In this document: positions 28,894-37,191 of the stretch, in pieces
Layout of the letters: each line of letters opens with the position of its first letter
Numbering within the stretch: the stretch's first letter is position 1
DNA from: Xanthocytophaga flava
Lineage (GTDB): Bacteria > Bacteroidota > Bacteroidia > Cytophagales > 172606-1
Length of the DNA: 64,000 nt
Direction: 5' to 3'
NCBI RefSeq assembly: GCF_030068545.1
Contig: NZ_JASJOR010000018.1
Coordinates: forward strand, 128,130 to 192,129
Notes under the pieces: generated by a model
Databases searched by the model: none
Seen by the model: the letters and a program-made list of their open reading frames with translations, nothing else
What the model was told of the DNA's origin: nothing
Translations under genes and position numbers: made by a program

Positions 28894-29616
28894 ATGAGAA
28901 TGTATGTTTTGAGTACAAGTGGTTTTGACAAAATACAAAATACAATTTATCCTGATTTGAACCCTGATAAAATACCAGATCGTTATTTTTTGAATGAGAA
29001 TATCAGTTATTTTGATCATTTTCTTCCTGCAAGCACCTCCTTTGCAAATATGATTCCAATGTATATTGGTGATAGACCTTCCGAAAGAATTCATATTATT
29101 TGTGATTTGCATTCATGGATTCGAAGAAATCCACCAGGATTGATGTATCCTGTTTCAGTTCGATTTAAAGAATTGCTGGAAGGATTTACACTTTTCTATT
29201 CTCGGTTTTATTCGGGAAGTGTAATTTGGTATGAAGATGGGAATCCATATACAGAAAAAGAGTATCCTTACTTTGTCTGGCATTTATTAACAGATAAAGA
29301 TGTCGAATTGATAGATTTTAGCAGTTCGACATTTGGTAATTATGAGTTTATCACTAGTAGTTGGGAAAGTAATGAGCAAATACAGGTAGATGGGTATAAA
29401 GAATTACTAGAAAAAAAAGAAGCATTAGACTGGAGCGATTGGGGTTTTCGCAGAGCTGTAATGAAGCCCGAGTTTAGAGAAATAGATGCTATTTCTATTC
29501 ATCGTTATGGAATTGTCATCTCAGAGCGCTTAAAAGAAGCGATAGAATCCGCTCAACTCACCAATGTTTCAATTACCCCTTGCCCGATTGAGTTTGAGAT
29601 ATCTGATCAAATATGA
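28894..29616 (+). CDS. Immunity protein, Imm11 (DUF1629)-like, for the resident AHH toxin
   Basis: A 240-residue cytosolic protein without signal peptide, starting 14 bp after the AHH toxin stop. The C-terminal part carries the Imm11/DUF1629-type ending: a predicted strand, then YGIVISERLKEAIESAQLTNV. The same pattern occurs in the protein at 36288, which follows the second AHH toxin. Immunity proteins of this family neutralise the nuclease encoded directly upstream. The first 100 residues are aromatic-rich and unlike the second copy, which fits specificity for a different toxin. It is followed by a terminator. Confidence 0.75.
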   Translation: MRMYVLSTSGFDKIQNTIYPDLNPDKIPDRYFLNENISYFDHFLPASTSFANMIPMYIGDRPSERIHIICDLHSWIRRNPPGLMYPVSVRFKELLEGFTLFYSRFYSGSVIWYEDGNPYTEKEYPYFVWHLLTDKDVELIDFSSSTFGNYEFITSSWESNEQIQVDGYKELLEKKEALDWSDWGFRRAVMKPEFREIDAISIHRYGIVISERLKEAIESAQLTNVSITPCPIEFEISDQI

Positions 29617-29660
29617 TTAGTTCAAATATGATCAGTAGATTTTTTGGAAAATAAGTATAG

Positions 29661-29688
29661 GCCTTCGTTAGTAAACGAGGGCTTTTTT
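29661..29688 (+). terminator. Terminator closing the expressed toxin/immunity pair and preceding module 2
   Basis: GCCTTCGTT pairs with AACGAGGGC (one G-T pair), loop of 4 nt, followed by six T. The truncated Hint sequence of module 2 begins 11 bp later. Confidence 0.8.
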
Positions 29689-29698
29689 ATGCACAGTT

Positions 29699-30050
29699 GG
29701 TCAAAGTTGGCCAATAGGAGAATTTGCAGGTAGGGGAAACGGTAGTAGCTCAACGTGTATCCAATGGCGAAACTGCTCTGCAAAGAATAGTCTCTATCAG
29801 TCGCAATCAGGTAAGCCGTCTGGTTCGTGTTATTGTTGGCAGAGATACTATCTGGAGCACAGTGACTCATCCGTTTGTGAGTGCAGACGGAAAAACGATT
29901 CCGGCAGGCAACCTTCGCAAGGGCATCTGGCTCAGAAAGGCAGTTGCTTCTGTGATACTCGCTTCCAGTTCTGTATTTGTGCCAGAGGCTCAGGCCGTTG
30001 TCGTAGATAGTGTGGCTATTGTCGATACCTCTGCTACTGTCTATAATCTG
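29699..30050 (+). repeat. Hint repeat, module 2 copy (class B)
   Basis: Homologous to the resident Hint DNA from the GGTCAAAG at 27446 onward. It lacks the block with catalytic Cys825. An extra base near 29723 breaks the Hint frame before TTG 29724. Homology stops after the codons for VYNL, and the end of Hint is different (ADTYFIGIEGVQV). Confidence 0.85.
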
Positions 30051-31247
30051 AGTATTAGAAATGCTGATACCTATTTTATAGGAATTGAAGGAGTCCAGGT
30101 ATTGGATTTATGTGGTGTAATAAAGCAATTGGATGAAGTATTTGAAAACTTTGCTTCACTAAATCCCTCTATTAAAAAAAAGATTGCTGAAAAACTTGAA
30201 CAAGTCGGTTTAACACAAAAAGTTGTTCAAAATCCTGATTTATATAAGACCTTTATCGGTAATCTGGCTGAAAATACTAAACTTTTGCAAAGCTTGCAGG
30301 CTAAGCATTTGGATAGCTGGGAGTTTATTTTTAAAGCAAGGGATCAAAAGATAGGTCTTTATAAAACGTACGAAAATATAAGTTTATTAGATTTGGTAGC
30401 AGAGTTGAGAGATAAGGCCTCTGTGGCTAATACCAAACTTAGTACTATGATTCAGAATAATAAGTTACGTCCCATTGGTAATTCAACCACGAGTAAGGCA
30501 GAAGTATATACAACTACAGATGAGGTAATTGGAAAATATATTGCAATGAGACAGAAAGCAAGTGATAGTTGGGCATTACGGGGAGGGGCTCCTCAACTTG
30601 AAACAGGTTTAAAAGATCTTAAATACTTTCTTGAAAACTGTAGCCAGGTAACTAACGCAGGTGCTTACCTGCACGAGCTTTTACAAACAGCCGGTAAATT
30701 TAATGGAGGAACATATGGATTAAAACTATTAACTCAACAAGGTAGTATACCAATGTTATCAGGATTGAAACTCAACAGTTTTGAAGAAGAGTTATTGCCT
30801 GATCCTACTGATCTGCACCGAATGGATATGAGATTTCTGGATTCAGAAGGAATAGAACTACTGGTAGAAACAAAAAATTATGGAAGCTTACGTTTTGAAA
30901 AAGAATTAGAAGGTGGAGGAACTGAATTGATAGAGAAACTTCAGCGAGATTCATTTAAGAATCAATTCTATGCATATCTAAAGAGAATAGACAATCTAGA
31001 CGAATTAGGATATTTCTTCAATGCTCGTAAAGGTATAAAGCTTGAGGAGGTAAAGCTTGAATTTCAAAAAATATTCAAAATAGAAAACTCTAATGGGAAT
31101 AATTATATTTATGATATGCTTCAAAAGAATAATTCTTCTCTTTTACAATCATTAGGTATAACCAATCCTAATCAAGGCTATCAGATATTTAAAACATACA
31201 TTGACGATTTAAATAGTGATTTATATAAGTTTATAATTATTCAATAA
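29724..31247 (+). CDS. Orphan toxin module 2: truncated Hint plus PD-(D/E)xK-like nuclease domain
   Basis: A 507-codon frame with only a TTG to start and no signal peptide, promoter or Hint Cys, so it looks silent as it stands. Residues 1-132 are the C-terminal three-quarters of Hint. A helical pre-toxin segment (AKHLDSWEFIF) follows. The C-terminal domain has an Asp in DMRFLDSEGIELLVETKNYG and Glu382-x-Lys384, the pattern of a restriction-endonuclease-fold active site, so it is probably a DNase. The stop codon overlaps the start of the immunity gene at 31247 by one base. It would be expressed as a secreted toxin only after recombination with the full-length gene. The fold call is by eye and moderate. 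Confidence 0.75.
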   Translation: MQVGETVVAQRVSNGETALQRIVSISRNQVSRLVRVIVGRDTIWSTVTHPFVSADGKTIPAGNLRKGIWLRKAVASVILASSSVFVPEAQAVVVDSVAIVDTSATVYNLSIRNADTYFIGIEGVQVLDLCGVIKQLDEVFENFASLNPSIKKKIAEKLEQVGLTQKVVQNPDLYKTFIGNLAENTKLLQSLQAKHLDSWEFIFKARDQKIGLYKTYENISLLDLVAELRDKASVANTKLSTMIQNNKLRPIGNSTTSKAEVYTTTDEVIGKYIAMRQKASDSWALRGGAPQLETGLKDLKYFLENCSQVTNAGAYLHELLQTAGKFNGGTYGLKLLTQQGSIPMLSGLKLNSFEEELLPDPTDLHRMDMRFLDSEGIELLVETKNYGSLRFEKELEGGGTELIEKLQRDSFKNQFYAYLKRIDNLDELGYFFNARKGIKLEEVKLEFQKIFKIENSNGNNYIYDMLQKNNSSLLQSLGITNPNQGYQIFKTYIDDLNSDLYKFIIIQ

Positions 31248-32326
31248 TGTATCTATACAAACAAAGCTACGTTAATGCAACCAGGTTTGTCTTTTTTGAA
31301 AAAGATAATACGTACTTATCATATAATAATCGTGTAGTTGCACTTGATAATAATAACTTTAACATTGTTTGGATAAGCTCTCCATTTAGAAATGTATTCA
31401 GTTTTATTGTTTACTCCGAGATAATATATGTATCTGACTATTATGATAATAAAAGCCACAATATTTACATTGATAAGAGTACAGGTGGGATTGTTAATAA
31501 AAAGTATGATCTGGCATTTTTTAGTCAAGAAAAATTAAATTGTGTATTATTTAATCAAATAGACGAGGTTAAGCAAGAATATATTGGTCTATTTAATCTT
31601 GACCAAAATGTAATAACTTGGCAAAAAGTTATATCAACAGGAGGATATTACCTTTATGAAAATAACTTCTCCATTTTTACAAATAGAAGTCATAGAGAAA
31701 TAAAAGTTTTGGATAATCAGGATGGATCACTTGTGTGGGAGCTAGATATAGTACTTTCTGGTATTTATGAAAAGGGAGAGATAATACAACTATTGGGTAT
31801 CTATCAAACTATATTATTGGTGGCAATTAAAGGTGGAAAACTGATAGGTATTGATATTCAGACAGGTAAGGTGGAGTGGTTGTTACAGGAAAGTATTACA
31901 GAGCAGTCAGAGTCTCAGCATTCTGTTCAACTTGTACAATATCTTCAATTACACTCCTTAAAACCTTGTTTATACGCATTGAAAAATCATATTTTTCAAA
32001 AAGTTACATTGAGTCCACATGTAAAAGCAGATCCTGTTTTCTTACAGGAAAAATTAAAAGATAAAGAAGGACATACTTTAAGTGTGAGAGCAGCAACATT
32101 AAAAGGAGATTATTTTTATTTTACCGCAGAAAGGGAAGGTTTTGGTTTTGGATCTGGGTTAGTTGGAGCCTTTCATATTGAAAGTATGGAAATAGTGTGG
32201 CTTTATGATATGCACTTTCCACAGGGTGTTTTTTTTGCAGGTGGAGAAGGTCCTAAAGTAGATGAAAAGCGCTTATATGTAATAGATAGTGAAGCTACAT
32301 TATATATTTTTGAAAGAGAGCAATAA
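31247..32326 (+). CDS. Probable immunity protein with PQQ-like beta-propeller repeats
   Basis: A 359-residue cytosolic protein, one base overlapping the module 2 toxin (TAATG). It contains five or more repeats of the PQQ/WD-like type, each with a Gly and a Trp at the end of a strand: ALDNNNFNIVWISS, VLDNQDGSLVWELDI, GIDIQTGKVEWLLQ, AFHIESMEIVWLYD and VIDSEATLYIFERE. This implies a beta-propeller. There is no signal peptide, so it is not a PQQ enzyme. Position and coupling argue that it binds and blocks the upstream nuclease. Beta-propeller immunity proteins are not among the well-known families, so this is a candidate for a less described one. Confidence 0.7.
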   Translation: MYLYKQSYVNATRFVFFEKDNTYLSYNNRVVALDNNNFNIVWISSPFRNVFSFIVYSEIIYVSDYYDNKSHNIYIDKSTGGIVNKKYDLAFFSQEKLNCVLFNQIDEVKQEYIGLFNLDQNVITWQKVISTGGYYLYENNFSIFTNRSHREIKVLDNQDGSLVWELDIVLSGIYEKGEIIQLLGIYQTILLVAIKGGKLIGIDIQTGKVEWLLQESITEQSESQHSVQLVQYLQLHSLKPCLYALKNHIFQKVTLSPHVKADPVFLQEKLKDKEGHTLSVRAATLKGDYFYFTAEREGFGFGSGLVGAFHIESMEIVWLYDMHFPQGVFFAGGEGPKVDEKRLYVIDSEATLYIFEREQ

Positions 32327-32417
32327 CCTATACTAAAATACTACACCCTGTTTATTACACAAAGTAATTCTACTGTAAGTATTTTTTAACGTTACAATCA
32401 TTCTCCTCAGTATTTCT

Positions 32418-32450
32418 ACCAAAGCCATTCTAAATCAGAATGGCTTTGGT
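32418..32450 (+). terminator. Terminator preceding module 3
   Basis: A perfect 14-bp stem (ACCAAAGCCATTCT with AGAATGGCTTTGGT), 5-nt loop, weak T-run. Homology to the resident Hint begins 26 bp later. Confidence 0.75.
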
Positions 32451-32475
32451 ATTTGATTACGATTACCTATCTGTG

Positions 32476-32761
32476 GCAATCAGGTAAGCCGTCTGGTCCG
32501 TGTTATTGTTGGCAGCGATACTATCTGGAGCACAGTAACTCATCCGTTTGTGAGTGCAGACGGAAAAACGATTCCAGCTGGCAATCTTCGTAAAGGCATC
32601 TGGCTTAGAAAGGCAGTTGTTTCTGTAATACTCGCTTCCAGTGCTGTATTTGTGCCAGAGGACCAGGCCGTTGCAGTAGATAGTGTAGCGATTGTCGATA
32701 CCTCTGCAACAGTCTATAATCTGAAAGTAGAGCACTTTGATGCCTATCTGGTTGGACAACA
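32476..32761 (+). repeat. Hint repeat, module 3 copy (class A), nearly identical to the resident Hint
   Basis: 286 bp identical to 27549-27834 except one third-codon change (GTG to GTA at about 32687). The resident toxin and this module must have exchanged or copied this segment very recently. Confidence 0.95.
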
Positions 32762-33878
32762 TGGAATGGTGGTTTTAATGGCTTGTGATATTCAACGAGT
32801 TTTTAAAAATTTAAATCCCAAGCTAGCTGAAAAGCTAAAAGATCTGAAAGGCTTTGACCAGTTATTGGCAAATGCGGAGGTAGTTAAAGCAATAGAGGGT
32901 TTAGGCACTAAACGTGATTTGTTTTTAGAAAACCTGTTGAGTCAAAATCCGAATGTTAAGCCCGTTAGTAATCTGTTAACCTATCATATTTCAGAAATAG
33001 ATCCGCAAATGATCGATGTCTGGAAACTATTGGATGAGAATAATAATACGCATAAGAAAATGGATTTTGAGTTTTTGAAAGAAAACAAAGGGAAATCAAA
33101 AACTAAAATTCTGGATGCCGTAAAAAAAGAAAATGATAAAGAAGTTTCTCTGGTTGTCAAAGCAGGCTCAACCACTAATTTAGCCAAGAGTCTGGATGTA
33201 TTGGAGACAACAGAACCGGCGATGGCTCAAGCTTTACGAGATGCCTTTGAGCAAGGAGATCGAACTATATTCAAAGAAGAAGTAGTAGTCAACAAATTGA
33301 AAACGCTATTGGACAAAGACTACATTGGAACAAAAACGATGGTTAGCCAAGTTAGAGCAGTGATGATCAAAGACTTTAATGAAAAGATGGGGGAAGTTCT
33401 GAGTTTTGATGAGTTGATGCGCTTGACAAATAAGTCAGATACCTATCCCAATGGTTTAAATTTGGTTAGTGAAAATGGCTCAAGAGGAGCTATGTTTGAA
33501 ACTTGGTTTAATACTAAGTTTAAGAGTGCCAAAGAATTTGGCGGCAATCTTAAACATAAATATGCGGTATCTATTACTGATAGAGATGGGAAAGTTCGAA
33601 CCATTGTTATTGATAAGTATTATGATGAAAGTGGAAAAGTGATTGGTGTTGAACTGAAACATACACAAGAACTTTTATCAAAAAGTGTAGGTGAGCAATT
33701 GGATGATAGATTAATTGCTTTAGAATCCAATCAAGGTATAGAGAAATTTATTTATGTCTTTACAGATGCAAAAACAGCACAAAATAATTCATCTAGAATC
33801 AAACAGTTATTAGGTGAGGAAACCAAAATTTATTTTATAGAACCAAAAACAGAAGAACTAATTGAAGTAATAAGATAA
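32550..33878 (+). CDS. Orphan toxin module 3: truncated Hint plus PD-(D/E)xK-like nuclease domain
   Basis: A 442-codon frame from GTG 32550. The Hint frame is open about 90 bp further upstream but without Cys block, signal peptide or promoter. Residues 1-75 are Hint; the end reads VVLMACD with no His-Asn. The pre-toxin helix has MIDVWKLLDE. The C-terminal 130 residues show an Asp on one strand (TIVIDKYYDESG) and Glu368-x-Lys370 (GVELKHTQ) followed by a helix with Gln/Asp. This is the usual core of PD-(D/E)xK nucleases. The immunity gene starts 15 bp after the stop. Direct homology to the resident Hint makes this the module best placed for recombinational activation. Confidence 0.78.
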   Translation: MSADGKTIPAGNLRKGIWLRKAVVSVILASSAVFVPEDQAVAVDSVAIVDTSATVYNLKVEHFDAYLVGQHGMVVLMACDIQRVFKNLNPKLAEKLKDLKGFDQLLANAEVVKAIEGLGTKRDLFLENLLSQNPNVKPVSNLLTYHISEIDPQMIDVWKLLDENNNTHKKMDFEFLKENKGKSKTKILDAVKKENDKEVSLVVKAGSTTNLAKSLDVLETTEPAMAQALRDAFEQGDRTIFKEEVVVNKLKTLLDKDYIGTKTMVSQVRAVMIKDFNEKMGEVLSFDELMRLTNKSDTYPNGLNLVSENGSRGAMFETWFNTKFKSAKEFGGNLKHKYAVSITDRDGKVRTIVIDKYYDESGKVIGVELKHTQELLSKSVGEQLDDRLIALESNQGIEKFIYVFTDAKTAQNNSSRIKQLLGEETKIYFIEPKTEELIEVIR

Positions 33879-33893
33879 CCTTTTATTATTAAA

Positions 33894-34583
33894 ATGATAA
33901 ACAAAAACGACAAACTTTGGATACAATTTAGATTAGGAAATCTACCTTTACAAACTGAAAATTTAATTCAGATATTTTCTTTATTAGATGAAACTCCGCT
34001 TCCTAACCCATCAAGATTAGAGTATTGTAATTCAAATAATAAATGGAGAAGTATAGCAATCAATTCCTTTAGTGATAAGGAAATTATTGACTTATTAAAG
34101 TCTGATAATAAGAAAGCAGATGAATTAATGTTTGATAATAATGATTCTGATAACCATCCCTTTGTTTATATAAATAGAACACATTCTCCTATAATAGGAG
34201 TTACTATTGCTGTCCATTTTATCACAGATTGGACCAGTAACTTTGTTTTTAATTTATTTAAGTCCATATTAATGAAAATAAATTGTGGTGTAGGTGTTTG
34301 CCACTTCTCTAATGTACATGTTTCAATGTTGGAAAAACACTTTAGAGGACAGAAAAGAACTTTTTATTTACCTGCATTAAATTGGCTCCAATACTTAGGA
34401 AAAGAGGAATTAGAACGTCAAGGAGGTATGGAAGCTTTAGAAGCTAATCCTTTACTGAAAACAGAACGCATTCATGATGGATTGTTAATTCAGGTAGGAG
34501 AAAGCCCATACGACGCTTTTACTCCAGAAGGAGAAGAGTTATTGGTTAAGGCAACTCGTTCACTACCCCCTGTCAGAAAATAA
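33894..34583 (+). CDS. Immunity protein, Imm52-like, for module 3
   Basis: A 229-residue cytosolic protein starting 15 bp after the module 3 toxin. The segment LPALNWLQYLGKEELERQGG and the ending with HDGLLIQVGESPYDAFTPEG resemble the Imm52 family of polymorphic-toxin immunity proteins. An aromatic WTSNFVFNLFKSILMKINC helix precedes it. The family assignment is from memory of the motif and should be checked. The function as immunity protein is supported by position. It is followed by a terminator. Confidence 0.65.
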   Translation: MINKNDKLWIQFRLGNLPLQTENLIQIFSLLDETPLPNPSRLEYCNSNNKWRSIAINSFSDKEIIDLLKSDNKKADELMFDNNDSDNHPFVYINRTHSPIIGVTIAVHFITDWTSNFVFNLFKSILMKINCGVGVCHFSNVHVSMLEKHFRGQKRTFYLPALNWLQYLGKEELERQGGMEALEANPLLKTERIHDGLLIQVGESPYDAFTPEGEELLVKATRSLPPVRK

Positions 34584-34617
34584 TATCAAATATATTCTCA
34601 TTCTCAATTCTATTACC

Positions 34618-34642
34618 ACCCTTGTATTAACAAGGGTTTTTT
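34618..34642 (+). terminator. Terminator preceding module 4
   Basis: ACCCTTGT pairs with ACAAGGGT, 4-nt loop, then six T. Degenerate Hint sequence starts about 12 bp further on. Confidence 0.8.
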
Positions 34643-34653
34643 CATGTCGGGGT

Positions 34654-35040
34654 TGTCAAAATTGTTCAATAGGGGATTTTGCAGTGAGGTAGGCCAAACG
34701 TATTTCCAGTGGCGAAACTGCTCTGCAAAAGATAGTCTCTATCAGTGGCAATCAGGTAAGCCGTCTGGTTCGGATTATGGCAGGTAAAGATACCCATTTG
34801 GAGCACAGTGACTCATCCGTTTGTGAGTGCAGACGGAAAAACGATTCCAGCAGGCAATCTTCGCAAGGGTATGTGGCTCAGAAAGGCAGTTGCTTCTGTG
34901 ATGCTTGCTTCCAGTTCTGTATTTGTGCCGGAGGCTCAGGCCGTTGTCGTAGATAGTGTGGCTATTGTCGATACCTCTGCTACTGTCTATAATCTGAAGG
35001 TAGAGCAATTCGACGCCTATCTGGTTGGACAAGAAGGAAT
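34654..35040 (+). repeat. Hint repeat, module 4 copy (class B, 5' part degenerate)
   Basis: Homologous to the resident Hint from TCAAA at 34656. The 5' part carries small deletions, and an extra base near 34795 shifts the frame before TVTHPF. From 34808 the frame is intact and closely resembles the module 2 copy. Confidence 0.85.
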
Positions 35041-36277
35041 GGTGGTAAAAGTACCCTGTAAGATACAAGCACAGGTACTTGCTTTGGGAATTACACCCGC
35101 TGATTTTCCAACTTCGCAGATGTATGATGACTTTCTGATAGATGCTACCCATCTGGACTTGTCTATCTTTCATAAAACCCATCTGGATGCGTGGAAGGTG
35201 TTGTATGAGTCAGGTTCTCCTAATTTGCGAAAAAATAGTGAGATAGTTCAAAAGATGAAATCTGCTCTGGAAACAAAGAATCGCCCTGCCAACCTTTCAA
35301 ATACGGATATTGCTACTGCTATTGGTAGTTCATCAAGTAAAGAAAAGATGATTGACAATCTGATCAAGGCCACAGATGAAGACGCCTATCGAAAGGCACT
35401 GACAGATGTAAGTGCACGTGCTCAACTGGCAGCCTATCTGAAAGCAGGCTTTCCCAAAGGGTCTAAAGCAGTAGCCGCTGCAGAAGCCATTAATCAGAAT
35501 TTTAAGAAGTTTCTCAGAGAGAGAAAACTATCAGTTGAGATTGATGATTTGGCAGAAGGAGTAACTGATTTGGGTGGTATGTATAAAAGTCAGTTTAAGG
35601 ATTTTCTGATCAAGTTGAGAAGTCCCAAATATGCAGCTTTTCGATCTCGTTATCAGGATGAGTTGATAACCAACTATTTTCCTGCTGATTGGTTAACCCG
35701 TTCGGATATAGATGAATTAACGAAGGAGATATTTGAGAAAATGGACACATGGGAGAACTTTTTTGATGGAATGGGCTATCAGGTACATCATATTTTTCCG
35801 GTTAATTTGTTTAAAAATTCACCTGGATTTAGGATCTATTATGAATTTTTCTCAGGAGATGTGTTAGATTTCAATGCGTTGAAAGATTTGCGTAATGCAT
35901 TAATGCTACAAGGTAAGAAGGTTGATGGTAGTTTTGTATTAGGTGTTCATACCAATCATGATTACTATGAAACCGCTCTTGGTGCTTACTTGGATATGAA
36001 AGCAGATGAATATATAGCTGGTCTGAATATAGATAATGTTAAAAATATAGAGCAACTCTTTGATAAAGTTACAGACCAGGATAAACTTAAAGTTGAACTA
36101 CGGAAAGTTGCGAATCAGTTAGATGATGATGTAGATGAGATAGCTACTAAACTCAAACCATTACTGATAGAGAAGTCAGTAAAAGGATCTGGTGGCCAGA
36201 TGATTGATGTTAATGATGTTTTAAACTATTATCCTGCTCCAGATCAAGTTAATGCCATTATTGATTTATTAAAATAA
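34808..36277 (+). CDS. Orphan toxin module 4: truncated Hint plus second AHH-type nuclease
   Basis: A 489-codon frame from GTG 34808. The frame upstream is broken by an indel within the Hint DNA. Residues 1-78 are the C-terminal half of Hint, ending FDAYLVGQEGMVVKVPC with no His-Asn. The pre-toxin motif is THLDAWKVLYESG. The C-terminal domain has QVHHIFPVNLF (His327/328) and GVHTNHDYYETALGAYL, the two halves of an AHH/HNH-type nuclease active site related to the resident toxin. The rest is divergent. The downstream immunity protein is also Imm11-like, matching the AHH pairing. It has no signal peptide or promoter, so it appears to be a silent module. Confidence 0.78.
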   Translation: MTHPFVSADGKTIPAGNLRKGMWLRKAVASVMLASSSVFVPEAQAVVVDSVAIVDTSATVYNLKVEQFDAYLVGQEGMVVKVPCKIQAQVLALGITPADFPTSQMYDDFLIDATHLDLSIFHKTHLDAWKVLYESGSPNLRKNSEIVQKMKSALETKNRPANLSNTDIATAIGSSSSKEKMIDNLIKATDEDAYRKALTDVSARAQLAAYLKAGFPKGSKAVAAAEAINQNFKKFLRERKLSVEIDDLAEGVTDLGGMYKSQFKDFLIKLRSPKYAAFRSRYQDELITNYFPADWLTRSDIDELTKEIFEKMDTWENFFDGMGYQVHHIFPVNLFKNSPGFRIYYEFFSGDVLDFNALKDLRNALMLQGKKVDGSFVLGVHTNHDYYETALGAYLDMKADEYIAGLNIDNVKNIEQLFDKVTDQDKLKVELRKVANQLDDDVDEIATKLKPLLIEKSVKGSGGQMIDVNDVLNYYPAPDQVNAIIDLLK

Positions 36278-36287
36278 CCTAATTCGA

Positions 36288-37004
36288 ATGAATAGTAGAT
36301 TCTATACTTTTGTGCAAAGTGGCACCACCAGAGAGGATTATGCCTATGCTCAGATTACTGAGCAAGAGTATGTAAGTAGTGGATTTAAATCTTATAGTAT
36401 AGATGATATTATTTGGGAAAATCCTATTGTATTAGAAATTGACCTGGTTCCCTTGTATGAGGGCGTAGTCAGTGAAAAACAGTTTCGTCATTTTATTGGT
36501 TTTCGGTCTGATGTCTTGCGTAAGACAGTAAGTACAAATCCATTAAATCGAATAGTTAGTGTTGAACTAAAAACATTTTTAGAGCAGTTTATTCTCTCTC
36601 CTCATGGATTCTATCCGGTCAAACTTAGGCATGACTTAACTAACGAAGTAAGAGATTATTTTTTATGGCATACTTTCAATATTGTTACCAAAGAAGTGAT
36701 CTACCCTGTATCGGAATTTGAACTTGTTACCAAGCGAACCAAGGAATTGATAAAGACTTATGGAAAAGGAACGTTTGAAAATGAAGATCAGTACAAAGGA
36801 CAGCTACATGATGAGTTATATGAAAGAAAAAATTTACTTCGTCCAGTAAAGCTTTATTATTCCCAGCCTTATGATGTATTATCTGCAGGTGTAAACATGA
36901 TTGTAATAAGCGAGAAAGTGAAACAAGCAATGGAAGAAGCTTTCCCCTCAATGGAATTTCATGAGTTTACCGACTATCAGATCATAACAGGCTATCAGGC
37001 TTAA
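36288..37004 (+). CDS. Immunity protein, Imm11 (DUF1629)-like, for module 4
   Basis: A 238-residue cytosolic protein starting 10 bp after the module 4 toxin stop. The C-terminal GVNMIVISEKVKQAMEEAFPSMEF matches the pattern of the immunity protein at 28894 (YGIVISERLKEAIESA). The N-terminal half differs, as expected for toxin-specific recognition. It probably binds the AHH nuclease. It is followed by a terminator and a decayed Hint fragment. Confidence 0.75.
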   Translation: MNSRFYTFVQSGTTREDYAYAQITEQEYVSSGFKSYSIDDIIWENPIVLEIDLVPLYEGVVSEKQFRHFIGFRSDVLRKTVSTNPLNRIVSVELKTFLEQFILSPHGFYPVKLRHDLTNEVRDYFLWHTFNIVTKEVIYPVSEFELVTKRTKELIKTYGKGTFENEDQYKGQLHDELYERKNLLRPVKLYYSQPYDVLSAGVNMIVISEKVKQAMEEAFPSMEFHEFTDYQIITGYQA

Positions 37005-37024
37005 ACAGATGATATCTACTTACT

Positions 37025-37051
37025 GCCCTTGTTAACACAAGGGCTTTTTTT
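37025..37051 (+). terminator. Terminator preceding decayed WHH module
   Basis: GCCCTTGT pairs with ACAAGGGC, 4-nt loop, then seven T followed by ATGCACAGT. The same T-run plus ATGCACAGT junction occurs at 29683-29697 before module 2. Confidence 0.8.
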
Positions 37052-37061
37052 ATGCACAGTT

Positions 37062-37191
37062 GATCAAAGTCGTCCAATAGGGGATTTGCATGTAGGCCAA
37101 ACGGTAGTCTACATTTCAGGGTATGGCTCATAGTGGCTCTGTAGCTCAGTATAAAGCTTATTTTCAAGCCAAATCACTTTATAAAGAATGA
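37062..37191 (+). pseudogene. Hint fragment fused by deletion to the last ~22 residues of a WHH-type toxin
   Basis: Bases 37062-37109 match the resident Hint (DQSRPIGDLHVGQTVV). After about 10 bp, in another frame, the sequence encodes GMAHSGSVAQYKAYFQ and ends with TGA at 37189-37191. This tail resembles GMRHSGAVAQFDKYYQ of the WHH remnant at 37681. The toxin stop overlaps the SUKH start as ATGA. The Hint C-terminus and nearly all the toxin have been lost, while the coupling to the immunity gene survived. Confidence 0.75.

Noticed and set aside
31247..32326. PQQ-dependent dehydrogenase
   Set aside because: Although the repeats are PQQ-like, there is no signal peptide or catalytic motif, and the gene is coupled to a toxin, so immunity is more likely.
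27335..35182. Similar antisense reading frames at 27335-27832, 29622-29870, 32463-32762 and 34775-35182
   Set aside because: They are the reverse strand of the repeated Hint DNA. They recur only because the Hint sequence recurs, and have no protein-like features.
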